Origin: Candidatus Bathycorpusculum grumuli
GTDB taxonomy: Archaea; Thermoproteota; Bathyarchaeia; Bathyarchaeales; Bathycorpusculaceae
Assembly: GCA_009776805.1 (NCBI GenBank)
Contig: WRNB01000003.1
Span: forward strand, 1 to 37,637
Reading direction: 5' to 3'
DNA: 37,637 nt
In this document: piece by piece, positions 17,917-26,331 of the stretch
Position numbering within the stretch: the first letter of the stretch is position 1
Layout: every line of letters starts with the position of its first letter
Translations under genes and position numbers: made by a program
Notes under the pieces: model-generated
What the model saw: the letters and a program-made list of their open reading frames with translations, nothing else
Database searches by the model: none
What the model was told of the DNA's origin: nothing

Positions 17917-18969
17917 GTGGCAAATCTATCTCAGTTAAAGTCAGCAATGACAGTATCAATCTTTCTTTCGCTATTCATATTTGGGCTTTTTGTTTATGCA
18001 ATAGCTTACATAATAGCACCTTCTAACTGGTTAACTTGGCTTTTCATTGCATGCGGCTGTTCAGCACTGTTTATTCTAATCCAGTATGCAATAGGCCCAG
18101 CAATAGTAACTATGTCAACAAAACTAAAATATGTAAAACCAGGCGAGTCACCATGGCTTGAAAACACTGTAAAAGAACTTGCAGATAAAAGCGGTTTACC
18201 CATGCCCAAACTTGCAATAGTACCCAATAATACACCTAATGCTTTTACGTTTGGCAGAACCACAAAAAGTGCCACTTTAGCTGTGCATGAAGGATTACTA
18301 CGACAACTTAATCAAGGTGAAATCCGTGGAGTAATAGCCCATGAATTAGGCCACATCAAACACAAAGATTATGTTATAATGACTATACTTTCCGCATTAC
18401 CATTAATTGCATACATAATTGCACAAACTGCTTTTCATGCAAGCATCATCTCAAACGCAGGAAGAAGTAAAAATAAAAACGACAACGGTGGCTTGATTTT
18501 ACTCATCATTGGAGCAGCATCATTTCTTGTGTACATCATAACTTTTCTAATTGTCATGCGACTTAGCAGATTACGCGAACATTTCGCAGACGCTTTTGCA
18601 GCATATGTTACTAATTCACCCCGCGATCTAGAAAGTGCCTTAGCTAAAATCACCTATGGTTTATCAATTTCACCAAAACCACCTGAAGGTGCAAGAGCAT
18701 TTTACATTGGAGACCCAGCAACAGCAAAAAAAGAAGTTAAACTAATAATGGAAAACAAAAACAAGTATGACCTTGACAAAGATGGCGTGCTTGATGAACG
18801 CGAACTTCAAATGGCAATGGAACATGAAGCACACAACACATGGACACAACTAAACGGCATGTTTGCAACACATCCACCAACATTTAAACGCATAATATTA
18901 CTAAAAGAAATTGAAAAAGAAATGGATACAGGGCAATACGCCAGCGATAAAATGTACGACCACATATAA
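17917..18969 (+). CDS. htpX: HtpX-like M48 membrane metalloprotease with EF-hand insertion
   Basis: A 350-residue zinc metalloprotease for membrane protein quality control. Two helices (about 13-35 and 38-62) precede the catalytic HELGH (142-146); two more follow (about 152-172 and 192-214). The third zinc ligand lies in EHFADAF, Glu221. An unusual segment at 285-296 reads DLDKDGVLDERE, a textbook 12-residue EF-hand calcium-binding loop (ligands at positions 1, 3, 5, 9 and 12, with glycine at 6), set between the metalloprotease core and the end of the domain (THPPTFKR). GTG start; GGAG about 11 bases upstream. The EF-hand suggests calcium sensing or stabilisation, which I infer only. Confidence 0.9.
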   Translation: MANLSQLKSAMTVSIFLSLFIFGLFVYAIAYIIAPSNWLTWLFIACGCSALFILIQYAIGPAIVTMSTKLKYVKPGESPWLENTVKELADKSGLPMPKLAIVPNNTPNAFTFGRTTKSATLAVHEGLLRQLNQGEIRGVIAHELGHIKHKDYVIMTILSALPLIAYIIAQTAFHASIISNAGRSKNKNDNGGLILLIIGAASFLVYIITFLIVMRLSRLREHFADAFAAYVTNSPRDLESALAKITYGLSISPKPPEGARAFYIGDPATAKKEVKLIMENKNKYDLDKDGVLDERELQMAMEHEAHNTWTQLNGMFATHPPTFKRIILLKEIEKEMDTGQYASDKMYDHI

Positions 18970-19281
18970 AACATTTCACACCACTTTTTTGGTACCATTA
19001 CAAGAAAACACTTTCGACGGCAATACCATCAGACTATCGATAGTTAAAGAAATCGAATTACACAATTTAACAACATAAAAACCCATTAAACAAAAAAACA
19101 CAAACAAAAAAACCTTGTGTCCATAACCCGCATACACGAATTACAAAATAATTTTTTCAAACCATTATGATTATCATTTTTGTTGTCAAGCCAATATGGT
19201 TTATTATTTTTGCATGTTTGTAGTCTTTTTAGGTAATTATAACGTGTTTTTCAAAATTTGTATACTGGTTATGGTCGCATG

Positions 19282-19398
19282 GTTTTTTTAGGATTTACAC
19301 CACCGCAGACATCAACCACAAGGGTTGAGTCTCGCACCCCATTAATTCGTGGTGGTGTGTTGGTGGTGTTTGTGTGTGTTGGTTTTTTGTGGTTTTGG
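19282..19398 (-). repeat. Intergenic repeat, copy 2 (truncated)
   Basis: Matches the first ~117 bp of copies 1 and 3, including the 31-base hairpin core (19305-19335). It is preceded by a shared flank (GGTTATGGTCGCATG at 19267-19281) also found in altered form beside copy 3. The right part ending in the GAAAGGCC terminus is missing. Inverted relative to copy 3; the pair brackets the secreted-protein operon. Confidence 0.85.
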
Positions 19399-19480
19399 GT
19401 TTGATGTTGTGTTTTGTGTTTGAGTGAGAATTTTTGTGTTGTTTGTTTTTTTAGTGGAAATTGTGTTTGAAAAACTAGTG

Positions 19481-19503
19481 GGTTATGGACATATGGTTTT
19501 TTT
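19481..19503 (+). repeat. Left 23-bp direct repeat of the secreted-protein island
   Basis: GGTTATGGACATATGG followed by seven T residues, identical to 22191-22213 and in the same orientation, 2.7 kb apart. It contains the palindrome CATATG and resembles the outer flank of repeat copies 2 and 3. Confidence 0.75.
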
Positions 19504-19740
19504 CTTTTGGTGTGTTTATTGTGTTTTGTTTGTTGTTTGTTGTGTTTTTTCTTCTTTTTGTATACGCTATTTATAGCGTACACGTTTGTGTGATTGGCTG
19601 TAAATGTTTGTTTTTGTGTTTTGTGTGTGGAGTGTGTTGTTGTTTTTTCAAAATTTTAAGATGTTTTGTTGGTTATTTTGTGTACGCTAAAAAACTGCAA
19701 AATTCAGGATCTAACAAAAGAAAAGAAAGGTACTGAAATG

Positions 19741-20919
19741 TTACCTGTGTCTCTTTTTAACTACTACTCCGATAGCTAATGCTACAACTACTACCGCTAC
19801 AACCGCCACAACCATAAACACTAGCATATTACCATATGACCCAGTATCAGAAACACCATCACCAACATCATAGGTTCCGCCATATGCCATGTTACTATAT
19901 GCACTGAATTCTCCAGTATTAGCCCAAATACCTACTGCAATACCATGAACATTACCAGGATAGACTTCATCTAGCATCATTCGGACATCCCAATAAGGTC
20001 TAAGCTCATAACCAACAGGAGAAGTAACCAACGTAGCTACAACATTACTTCTAGACACCTTAAAATCTGTCACTACCACATCATCATACATATCATAAGA
20101 GTAACCCTTCAAATTCTCTAAAGCTATATCAATTGCCTGCTCTTTTGAAACATTTATTGAGGTGTCTCCAATTGTATAGAGTGCCCGAGTATCATACACT
20201 GAAATTATGTGGTTATTTGTATTAACGCTGATTTCTAGTTTTGTATAGTCTGCACCGTTTATTGTGTGTGCCCATTTTAATTGTGTTTGTTCTGTTCCCC
20301 AAAAAGTGCTAACTAATACGTCAAGTTTCGTGTTTTCTTGGGTTGTTGTGGAATTTTTTGATAGATTAGCACTGTTTAGCATTGTTATTAGGTTGTTTGA
20401 ATTAATGTTGGTGGTTTGTTGGTATTTTTCAAGAAAATCAACTATTGCGTCATGACGGTTAGCATAATTTGTAGTTGTGATAACTTGCGAGTCTAGAGGT
20501 GTAATGAGATAGCTTGTTAAGACGTCTTTTTCAAAAGAAAAAGAGACCTCTAAGGCACTATTTTCATTACCATTGCCTTCGTTTGGAGTTAGTGCATACA
20601 GTAGGTTAGTTATTTTTCTGTCAATATTGCTGAGGGGTATGCCATCCATTATTGAGTTGATTTTGAGGTTGAGGTTGTATTTTGATAAATCTAGTTGCAT
20701 TACATTTTGTATGATGTTTACAGCTTCTTCTTGGGCAGTAGTTGTTTGATTTGGATTCAGCGGTGGGGTGGTTGTTCCTTTTGGAGGTTCAGGAGCTAAA
20801 AGGTTCTCTTGAGCAGCGACTGGTTGGTTTGCAACTGGAGTCTGAAAAGCTCCAAAAAAAGACATTACAATTAGCACAGCAAGTAAGGTTGTGAAAAATT
20901 TTGTTAATTGTTTTTTCAT
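19741..20919 (-). CDS. Secreted, membrane-anchored PepSY-like protein
   Basis: About 392 residues. A signal peptide (MKKQLTKFF then a hydrophobic core, cleavage near AQE at about 37) is followed by a proline-rich linker. Two halves of alternating strands and helices follow; the second, starting VSKEQAIDIALENL and ending GIWANTGE, looks like a PepSY domain. The C terminus is a 23-residue hydrophobic helix with KKRHR, so the protein is anchored at the cell surface. The ATG at 20919 is preferred: AGGAGG (20928-20933) is 8 bases upstream and overlaps the upstream stop codon, implying translational coupling with the secreted clan CD-like protein. PepSY domains often inhibit peptidases, so an inhibitor or partner role is possible. 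Confidence 0.6.
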   Translation of the reverse strand: MKKQLTKFFTTLLAVLIVMSFFGAFQTPVANQPVAAQENLLAPEPPKGTTTPPLNPNQTTTAQEEAVNIIQNVMQLDLSKYNLNLKINSIMDGIPLSNIDRKITNLLYALTPNEGNGNENSALEVSFSFEKDVLTSYLITPLDSQVITTTNYANRHDAIVDFLEKYQQTTNINSNNLITMLNSANLSKNSTTTQENTKLDVLVSTFWGTEQTQLKWAHTINGADYTKLEISVNTNNHIISVYDTRALYTIGDTSINVSKEQAIDIALENLKGYSYDMYDDVVVTDFKVSRSNVVATLVTSPVGYELRPYWDVRMMLDEVYPGNVHGIAVGIWANTGEFSAYSNMAYGGTYDVGDGVSDTGSYGNMLVFMVVAVVAVVVVALAIGVVVKKRHR

Positions 20920-20931
20920 CAATTTTTCCTC

Positions 20932-21801
20932 CTAAGGTAACCCCACATACATATTTCCATAGACTACTAACCACCCCGAGTTTGTTTTCCCTGATAGGTC
21001 TGAGTATGCATAAGAGGTATAAAATAACGTTTGCGCCAGCATAGATAGGGCTTGAGCTGTTGAGTACCCTTGACACACGTAATAATAGTACAAGCCAGCA
21101 ACTTGAGAATAGTTAGAGTGTATTGTTGGATCAATTTCCCATGAATATTGTGGTGATCCGCCTGACAGAGGATTGCCATATGGTACGTTATCGTTCCAGC
21201 CTAAGTAAACTTGACTACCTGAAGAACCCCACTCAGCTATATTTTGGTTATGTGTAAAGGCTCTAGGTAATCCACGGCATACACATGTGTTAGGATTTGG
21301 ATCTGGGCTAATTGCTGTTTTGCAGTGCCATATAAATGAATTAACGTTCTTTGAGGAGGTTAGCTGGTAAATTTCAGAATCCCATACTTGACTAGTTCCC
21401 TGATACATAGAAAGCCTATGATGTGCATAACCGCTTGTACATGAAGCCCAAGCCAAGTGTCCTTTGGAATAGATCACAGCTGAGTCATAATTTTGTAGGT
21501 CGTAGACACAGTAATCAAAATTGACATCTGTACAGAGAGAATTGCGTACATCGTACAACCAATAATAACGGTTTAGCTCGAGCGATATGTAGTCAGCGGT
21601 GTTTTCAGATAACTGTACTTCCTGTTGGGTGTCCAATATAATTATTTTACCATTGTCATCTACGTATGGTACATAATAATTTGGTAGAAAGTTGGCTGCG
21701 CAAATATCTGCTGAAGCGTAGTTCCCAAATGTTGAAGGAGCTATTGAAAGTATCAACAAACAAATTAAAAGTACACTTGTAATTCTTAATGCTTTTTTCA
21801 T
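20932..21801 (-). CDS. Secreted protein, possible clan CD cysteine peptidase
   Basis: 289 residues from the ATG at 21801, chosen because GGAG is 10 bases upstream and the signal peptide then starts MKKALR, with a hydrophobic core up to about 21. Mature features resemble the caspase-hemoglobinase fold: strand plus His (VIYSKGH, His115), helix, strand plus Cys (FIWHC, Cys160), VYLGW (198-202), a long helix after GYSTAQAL, and a closing strand WLVVYGNMYVGLP much like the GDP strand of gingipain-type enzymes. His is not followed by the usual glycine. Ten or more cysteines could form disulfides. No close family is recognised; the peptidase reading is inference. Two-gene operon with the PepSY-like protein. 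Confidence 0.5.
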   Translation of the reverse strand: MKKALRITSVLLICLLILSIAPSTFGNYASADICAANFLPNYYVPYVDDNGKIIILDTQQEVQLSENTADYISLELNRYYWLYDVRNSLCTDVNFDYCVYDLQNYDSAVIYSKGHLAWASCTSGYAHHRLSMYQGTSQVWDSEIYQLTSSKNVNSFIWHCKTAISPDPNPNTCVCRGLPRAFTHNQNIAEWGSSGSQVYLGWNDNVPYGNPLSGGSPQYSWEIDPTIHSNYSQVAGLYYYYVCQGYSTAQALSMLAQTLFYTSYAYSDLSGKTNSGWLVVYGNMYVGLP

Positions 21802-21872
21802 ATTTTTCTTTTCTCCGTATATATTATGCAAAACAGATGTATTATTTAAAAGTTGTTTTTACGAAGATATGT

Positions 21873-22033
21873 GGCCTTTCGCTATTTTAGGTGGGTGCAC
21901 ATAACACCCCTCCACCAAAAAACTACAAAAAACCAACACACACAAACACCACCAACACACCACCACGAATTAATGGGGTGCGAGACTCAACCCTTGCGGT
22001 TGATGTCTGCGGTGGTGTAAATCCTAAAAAAAC
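21873..22033 (+). repeat. 161-bp intergenic repeat, copy 3
   Basis: Full-length copy in the opposite orientation to copies 1 and 2, the same length as copy 1 and with roughly ten differences. The hairpin core is at 21980-22010. Its one change within the hairpin (GCAAG for ACAAG, read on the other strand) falls in the loop and not in a stem. The end GGCCTTTCGCTATTTTAGG is the same as in copy 1. Confidence 0.85.
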
Positions 22034-22190
22034 CATACGCCAATAACCATCGCACACGTTTTGCAGATCACTTTTCCACAATAAACTAAACTATTACACG
22101 ACTACAAAAATAGTGTTTTTATAGGGTTTTTGCAACCAAAATATTTACTATGATATCACAAAAAAAGTTACACTATAATGCTTGTGCGCA

Positions 22191-22213
22191 GGTTATGGAC
22201 ATATGGTTTTTTT
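22191..22213 (+). repeat. Right 23-bp direct repeat of the secreted-protein island
   Basis: Identical over 23 bases to 19481-19503 and in the same orientation; flanks differ on both sides. Together they bracket copy 3, the two secreted-protein genes and the G/T-rich tract. Confidence 0.75.
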
Positions 22214-22296
22214 AAAAAACGTTTATTCATGTTAGAACACCGTGTGTTGTAGTTTTTGCGAAGCTTTTATAAGGTTAAAGTAAGATATTCCTACTG

Positions 22297-22569
22297 GTGA
22301 TTGATGTGAGAGAAGCTGAAGTAACAACAATGAGCGAAAAAGGCCAAGTTGTCATTCCCCAAATGATGCGAAAAGAATTAGAACTAACACCAAAAACCAA
22401 ACTCTTAGTTTATAGAAAAGACAATTTGCTTATACTAAAAAAACTAGAAATTCCAGATTTGGCTAAAGAGTGGGATGATATAGTTAAGCAGATGTCTAAA
22501 AAAGGGTTAAAGATGTCCTTTGAAGAAATTCAAAAAGAAGTAGATGCTGTTAGAGCGGCAAATAGATGA
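22297..22569 (+). CDS. AbrB/SpoVT-type antitoxin
   Basis: A 90-residue DNA-binding antitoxin. Residues about 8-47 form the swapped-hairpin AbrB domain with the signature MSEKGQVVIPQMMRKELEL and a closing LLILKKL strand. The C-terminal helical tail (DLAKEWDDIVKQMSKKGL) would bind the toxin. The stop codon TGA is directly followed by the GTG of a PIN-domain toxin frame, so this was a VapBC-like pair. GTG start; leaderless promoter. The antitoxin is intact although its toxin is broken. Confidence 0.85.
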   Translation: MIDVREAEVTTMSEKGQVVIPQMMRKELELTPKTKLLVYRKDNLLILKKLEIPDLAKEWDDIVKQMSKKGLKMSFEEIQKEVDAVRAANR

Positions 22570-23001
22570 GTGTTGGTGTTTCGTGTTGTATTTGACACTA
22601 ATGTTTTGATTAGCACCATAATTTCTGAGGGTAAGCCCTCGTTGCTTTTAAGAAAAGGGATTTTTAAAAGAGTTTACAATAGTTACGTCAGATTTGTTAC
22701 TTAGAGAATTTGAGACTGTTATGCAAAAGGCCAAAGTTCAAGGTTAACAATGATGATGCTGAAGTTTGCAGAACTATTCAAGTTTTGACACAAATAGCTG
22801 ATTTTGTGGTTGTTACCTAAGTTTAATGTTGTTGAGAGGGATTTTAAAGATAATGTGGTTGTTGAGGTGGCTTTTGATGGGAAAGCTGATTTTATTGTTT
22901 TGGGGGATGACCATTTATTGTCGTTAAAGAGTTTTAAAGGTATTAGCGTTGTTAGTGTTAAACAGATGCTTGCGTATCTTGAAGAAAACAGTGTAGTATA
23001 G
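22570..23001 (+). pseudogene. PIN-domain toxin, three frameshifts
   Basis: Assembling three frames restores a PIN-domain ribonuclease of the COG1569 type: FRVVFDTNVLISTII (first acidic residue), then TIVTSDLLLREFETVMQKAK, then NNDDAEVCRTIQVLTQIADF, then PKFNVVERDFKDNVVVEVA with GKADFIVLGDDHLLSLKSF. Frame changes occur near 22665-22673, 22733-22737 and 22812-22816; each gains one base, so the final frame equals the first. Stops occur at 22702, 22745 and 22818 in the abandoned frames. All catalytic acidic positions are still visible, so inactivation looks recent. Starts on the base after the antitoxin stop. Confidence 0.85.
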
Positions 23002-23419
23002 AACAAACGTCTAAACGTTATCAACATTTTTAATAAAACATTGGGTCTTACTTATTGTGTTTTAGTTTGTGTGTTGGTTGTGAGTGTTTGGGTTTTTAAA
23101 TTTCTGTAATTTTAAAGCTGATTTGTATGTTGCAGTTATTGTTGTTGGTATTGTTTGTTTTTGCGGTAAGTGTTTTAGTTTATGTTTCTGTTTTTGATTT
23201 TAGTATTACAGGTGTAATTTTTTTATTTGTTGCGTTTTGTTGTTTGATTGCAGTAGTGTTGGTGTTGGTTGGTGTAGAGTTGTGAGTTGGAGTCTGTGTT
23301 TGATGGGTTAATGACACGTATTTGGATACGTTTATTATATTTACAACTGTGATATCAGTGGGCCGGTCGTGTGTTTCTGTAAAGGTTAACATAGTATTGT
23401 TTAGGAAACTTTTAATATT
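23002..23419. other. Gene-less T/G-rich spacer
   Basis: From about 23040 to 23290 the plus strand is mostly T and G. I see no gene. ACTTTTAATATTTT at 23409-23422 may be the TATA region of the antitoxin gene that follows. Confidence 0.4.
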
Positions 23420-23452
23420 TTGCAAGGTGTTGTGGATATTGGTGTTTTATCC

Positions 23453-23683
23453 ATGGTTGAAGCTGTTTTCACTGAGGAAGAGAAGAAAAATCTCAAAGCA
23501 TTAACCGAAGAGTTTCCAAAGCTTCGTTTAGAGGTTGAGTCGTTAAAAGAAACTTTGGAGCTATTAAGTTGTGAAGGAGTTCTTGAACGTTTAGAGCAGA
23601 GTAAAAAGGATTTTGCTGAAGGCCGTGTTTATACTTTTGAAGAAGCGTTAAAAGAATTGGATATTGATGAAGACGAACTCTAA
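23453..23683 (+). CDS. RelB-like antitoxin
   Basis: About 76 residues from the ATG at 23453; an in-frame TTG eleven codons earlier (23420) is possible but less likely. The protein is acidic and helical, with a coiled-coil-like heptad run (LRLEVESLKETLELLS) and the tail RVYTFEEALKELDIDEDEL, a form common in antitoxins of RelE/ParE toxins. Its last 17-20 bases overlap the toxin start. Intact. Confidence 0.75.
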   Translation: MVEAVFTEEEKKNLKALTEEFPKLRLEVESLKETLELLSCEGVLERLEQSKKDFAEGRVYTFEEALKELDIDEDEL

Positions 23684-23924
23684 AATTATCCTCTCTAAAG
23701 CTGCTATCAAACAGTTAGATTGTTTAGATAAGTCTGTGAGAATTAGAATTTTCAGGGAATTGCAAGTTTTGGAAAATAATCCGTTAGCGGGCAAGTTATT
23801 ATCTGGAGATTTTCAGAGTTTTAGATCCCTTCGTGTAGGTAAGTACAGGGTTGTCTATCAATTGTTAGAGCATGGGCTTAAGGTCATGTTAATTGAGCAT
23901 CGCAAAAAAGTTTATGATGTCTAA
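23667..23924 (+). CDS. RelE/ParE-family toxin
   Basis: An 85-residue toxin of the RelE fold, which cleaves ribosome-bound mRNA or, in ParE, blocks gyrase. KIILSKAAIKQLDCLDKSVR is the N-terminal strand and helix; RSLRVGKYRVVYQL and VMLIEHRKKVYDV are the core strands and the C-terminal basic tail. R, K and Y residues expected of active RelE are present. The ATG at 23667 follows a TTG at 23664; either could serve. It overlaps the antitoxin. This is the only intact toxin-antitoxin pair in the window. Confidence 0.85.
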   Translation: MKTNSKIILSKAAIKQLDCLDKSVRIRIFRELQVLENNPLAGKLLSGDFQSFRSLRVGKYRVVYQLLEHGLKVMLIEHRKKVYDV

Positions 23925-24166
23925 AATTCTTTGCCAGTTACCAAAAGTACCTCGCTAAGTGTAATTAACCGTAATTCCCGCTAATTTTATTACCACATAA
24001 AAAACAAATATTAAACCGAAAATAAACCCCAAACACCAAAAACACAAACACCTACAAGTAATAAAACGATGCCCTCAAAATCACCTGCATAGTGGGATAG
24101 TTGGTTAACACCTATAACATCAAGCAAACAACTTAACTCTTATTGGTCATTACAATTGATGGCACC

Positions 24167-24388
24167 TCATATATGTAGAGATAAAGCAAAACCACACCCG
24201 AGATCATAATGATTCTTGAAGGTAAAAACCTGCTTGGCAAACTTGTTATAAATGTTAGTCAGCATGTCTTGTAGTTCTTTCTTGGAAACATTACAACATA
24301 TGTCCACATCTACGCTAAGACATGCCCACTTATCCTGCAGGACCACCTGAACTGCTAAATCACCACTTTTGTATATCGGGAACTTTAA
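24167..24388 (-). pseudogene. Unknown gene remnant
   Basis: A frame open for 73 codons to TGA (24167-24169). It contains SGDLAVQVVLQDKWACLSVD and NIYNKFAKQVFTFKNHYDLG, mixed composition unlike the low-complexity frames nearby. No ATG, GTG or TTG lies before the middle (the first ATG is within DMLTNIYNK), and a stop precedes it at 24389-24391. It may be the inner piece of a lost gene. The rest of 23925-24466 is AT-rich and holds nothing I can identify. Confidence 0.3.
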
Positions 24389-24466
24389 TCATTTAAAAAT
24401 TCAAATAAATAGTCCAAAAACCCCGTTAAAATCATCAAATATAATAAGGAAAGGATTTAATGAACG

Positions 24467-24799
24467 TTATTTTAGTTTGTTAAAGAAGCAACTATATGAA
24501 CCTGTGTGACATGCATTGTCTTTTTGATCAACAATGTAGAGCAATGTGTCGTAATCGCAGTCTGTTGATACTTCAACAATTTTTTGTGTGTGACCACTGG
24601 TTTCGCCTTTAACCCATATTTCATTGCGAGAACGGCTCCAGTATGTTGCTTTACCAGTTTTTAATGTTAATTCTAAAGCTTCTTTGTTTGCATAAGCAAG
24701 CATCAAAACAGTTTTAGTATGTACATCTTGTACTATAACAGGAATTAGACCATTGCCTTTAACAAAATCAAGTTGTGTGAACAAATTTTGAAAAGTCAT
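24467..24799 (-). CDS. hisI: Phosphoribosyl-AMP cyclohydrolase
   Basis: A 110-residue HisI, the zinc-dependent enzyme that opens the adenine ring of phosphoribosyl-AMP in histidine synthesis. [20 protein letters not shown] is the family signature. Metal ligands CDYD (DCDYDTLL) and the CHTGSYSCF stretch are present. It is the cyclohydrolase only; the HisE pyrophosphohydrolase domain is not fused. The start overlaps the hisF stop (ATGA), and it is the last gene of the operon. Confidence 0.95.
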   Translation of the reverse strand: MTFQNLFTQLDFVKGNGLIPVIVQDVHTKTVLMLAYANKEALELTLKTGKATYWSRSRNEIWVKGETSGHTQKIVEVSTDCDYDTLLYIVDQKDNACHTGSYSCFFNKLK

Positions 24800-25599
24800 T
24801 GTCTTATTGCCACTCCAGCTTCAAGTAAATATTTTTTTACATTTTGAACAGGATATTTATTATAGTGAAACACTGAAGCAGCTAACGCTGCATCTGCTTT
24901 ACCAACAGTTAAAACGTCAACAAAATGTTGCGGTAACCCTGCGCCGCCACTTGCAATAACAGGAACATGTACCTGTTCAGAAATAGCACGTGTAAGTTCA
25001 ATATCAAAACCACTTTCAGTACCATCTTTATCCATAGAAGTAACTAAGAATTCTCCTGCACCTAACTTTTCAGCTTGCATTGCCCATGCAACAGCATCAA
25101 TACCTGTGTTAGTTCGTCCACCATAAGTTGTAACTTCAAACCATACAGACCCTTCAGTTGTTTGAACATTAATTTTGTCCGTTGTTGGGTTTAGGTTACG
25201 TTTAGCGTCAATAGCAACAACTATACATTGTTGGCCAAAAACATTTGACAATTCGGTAATCAGATTAGGATTTTCTACGGCAGCTGTATTTATTGAAACT
25301 TTGTCAGCACCACTGCACAAAACGTTTCGGGCATCAATTACGTTACGAATTCCTCCACCTACTGTGAAAGGGATGTTTATTGCTTTAGCCACTCCTTCCA
25401 CATACTGACGCATAATATCACGTTTTTCATGAGAAGCAGTAATATCCAAAAAAACCAGTTCATCAGCTCCTTCATCACTGTAACGTTTTGCTAACTCTAC
25501 TGGATCACCTGCATGTTTAAGTTGTAAAAAATTGATTCCTTTAACTACTTTACCATGATTAACATCCAAACAGGGTATAATACGTTTTGTAAGCGTCAT
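24796..25599 (-). CDS. hisF: Imidazole glycerol phosphate synthase, cyclase subunit
   Basis: A 267-residue TIM barrel that, with HisH, makes imidazole glycerol phosphate and AICAR from PRFAR and ammonia. [16 protein letters not shown] is the family start with the catalytic Asp11-type residue; the second catalytic aspartate is in [16 protein letters not shown] and [10 protein letters not shown] are the phosphate-binding loops. A strong ribosome-binding site (AGGAG) overlaps the end of hisA. Normal length. Confidence 0.96.
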   Translation of the reverse strand: MTLTKRIIPCLDVNHGKVVKGINFLQLKHAGDPVELAKRYSDEGADELVFLDITASHEKRDIMRQYVEGVAKAINIPFTVGGGIRNVIDARNVLCSGADKVSINTAAVENPNLITELSNVFGQQCIVVAIDAKRNLNPTTDKINVQTTEGSVWFEVTTYGGRTNTGIDAVAWAMQAEKLGAGEFLVTSMDKDGTESGFDIELTRAISEQVHVPVIASGGAGLPQHFVDVLTVGKADAALAASVFHYNKYPVQNVKKYLLEAGVAIRQ

Positions 25600-25602
25600 A
25601 AT

Positions 25603-26325
25603 TTAAACTCCTATTTCTTGAATAGCTTGTTTTAATGTAAACCGACCTTCATAAAGGGCTTTGCCAATCACTGCACCTTCTACACCAATTTTTTCAAGAT
25701 TTACAAGATCCTCTATACTGCCTATGCCACCTGCCGCCAAAATTTTAGCACCAGAACAGTTAACAATTTTAGCAAGAGTTTCAAAATCTGGCCCACTAAG
25801 TGAACCATCATAAACAATAGAGGTGACTAAGAACCATTTTACACCTAATTTGATAAATTTATCAAGTGAATTTTGCAGAGTCATATTTGTTGTAGTGCGC
25901 CAACCATCAATCATTACCTGACCATTTTTGTTATCTAGTGCAACTATGACGGAGTCTTTACCGAATTTATCTTGTAAACGTGTAATAACTGTAGCGTCTT
26001 TGAATGCTAATGAACCAAGCATAACTTGAGTAATGCCTGTACTGAAAAGTTTTTCAGCAATTTCAAAACTATGTATACCACCACCAACTTGGATGGGTAA
26101 ATCAATGTTTTTAGCAATCTCTGCTATAACTGTGTGGTTATTACCTTGCCCAAATGCGGCGTCAAGATCAATTATGTGAAGTTTACCAGCACCTTCGCAG
26201 CACCAACGTTTTGCAGCTTCTATTGGTTCACCAAATTGTTCATAAAATTTAGCAGTTTTTATTTCACCCTGTACTAAACGCACAATTTTGTTGTTCATTA
26301 AATCTATAGCTGGAATCAAATGCAT
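25603..26325 (-). CDS. hisA: Phosphoribosylformimino-AICAR-P isomerase
   Basis: A 240-residue TIM barrel homologous to HisF, which isomerises ProFAR to PRFAR. LIPAIDLMNNKIVRLVQGE is the typical start with the catalytic aspartate; VGGGIHS and ILAAGGIGS are the phosphate-binding loops; the second catalytic acid lies in WFLVTSIVYDGSLSG. AGGTAATC precedes the ATG. Four-base spacing to hisF. Confidence 0.95.
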   Translation of the reverse strand: MHLIPAIDLMNNKIVRLVQGEIKTAKFYEQFGEPIEAAKRWCCEGAGKLHIIDLDAAFGQGNNHTVIAEIAKNIDLPIQVGGGIHSFEIAEKLFSTGITQVMLGSLAFKDATVITRLQDKFGKDSVIVALDNKNGQVMIDGWRTTTNMTLQNSLDKFIKLGVKWFLVTSIVYDGSLSGPDFETLAKIVNCSGAKILAAGGIGSIEDLVNLEKIGVEGAVIGKALYEGRFTLKQAIQEIGV

Positions 26326-26331
26326 ACTTGA

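Larger units (their letters stand above)
18970..19740. other. Gene-less region with repeat copy 2 and a G/T-rich tract
   Basis: No convincing gene in 770 bases. Holds repeat copy 2 (19282-19398), the left 23-bp direct repeat (19481-19503), and a tract from about 19335 to 19650 that is nearly all G and T on the plus strand and therefore A/C-rich downstream of the minus-strand secreted-protein operon. Confidence 0.6.
21832..22296. promoter_or_regulatory. Region with repeat copy 3, right direct repeat and the antitoxin promoter
   Basis: No gene. Repeat copy 3 fills 21873-22033, and the right direct repeat lies at 22191-22213. TTTTATAA at 22265-22272 is a TATA box 28 bases before the GTG at 22297, so the AbrB-type antitoxin mRNA is probably leaderless. 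Confidence 0.5.

Noticed and set aside
19485-19736. Plus-strand hydrophobic ORF of 83 codons
   Set aside because: A T/G-rich tract gives Phe, Leu, Val, Cys runs; it starts inside the direct repeat and is opposite the 3' end of the secreted operon.
1928-22033. CRISPR array
   Set aside because: Copies are kilobases apart, in both orientations, and without regular spacers.
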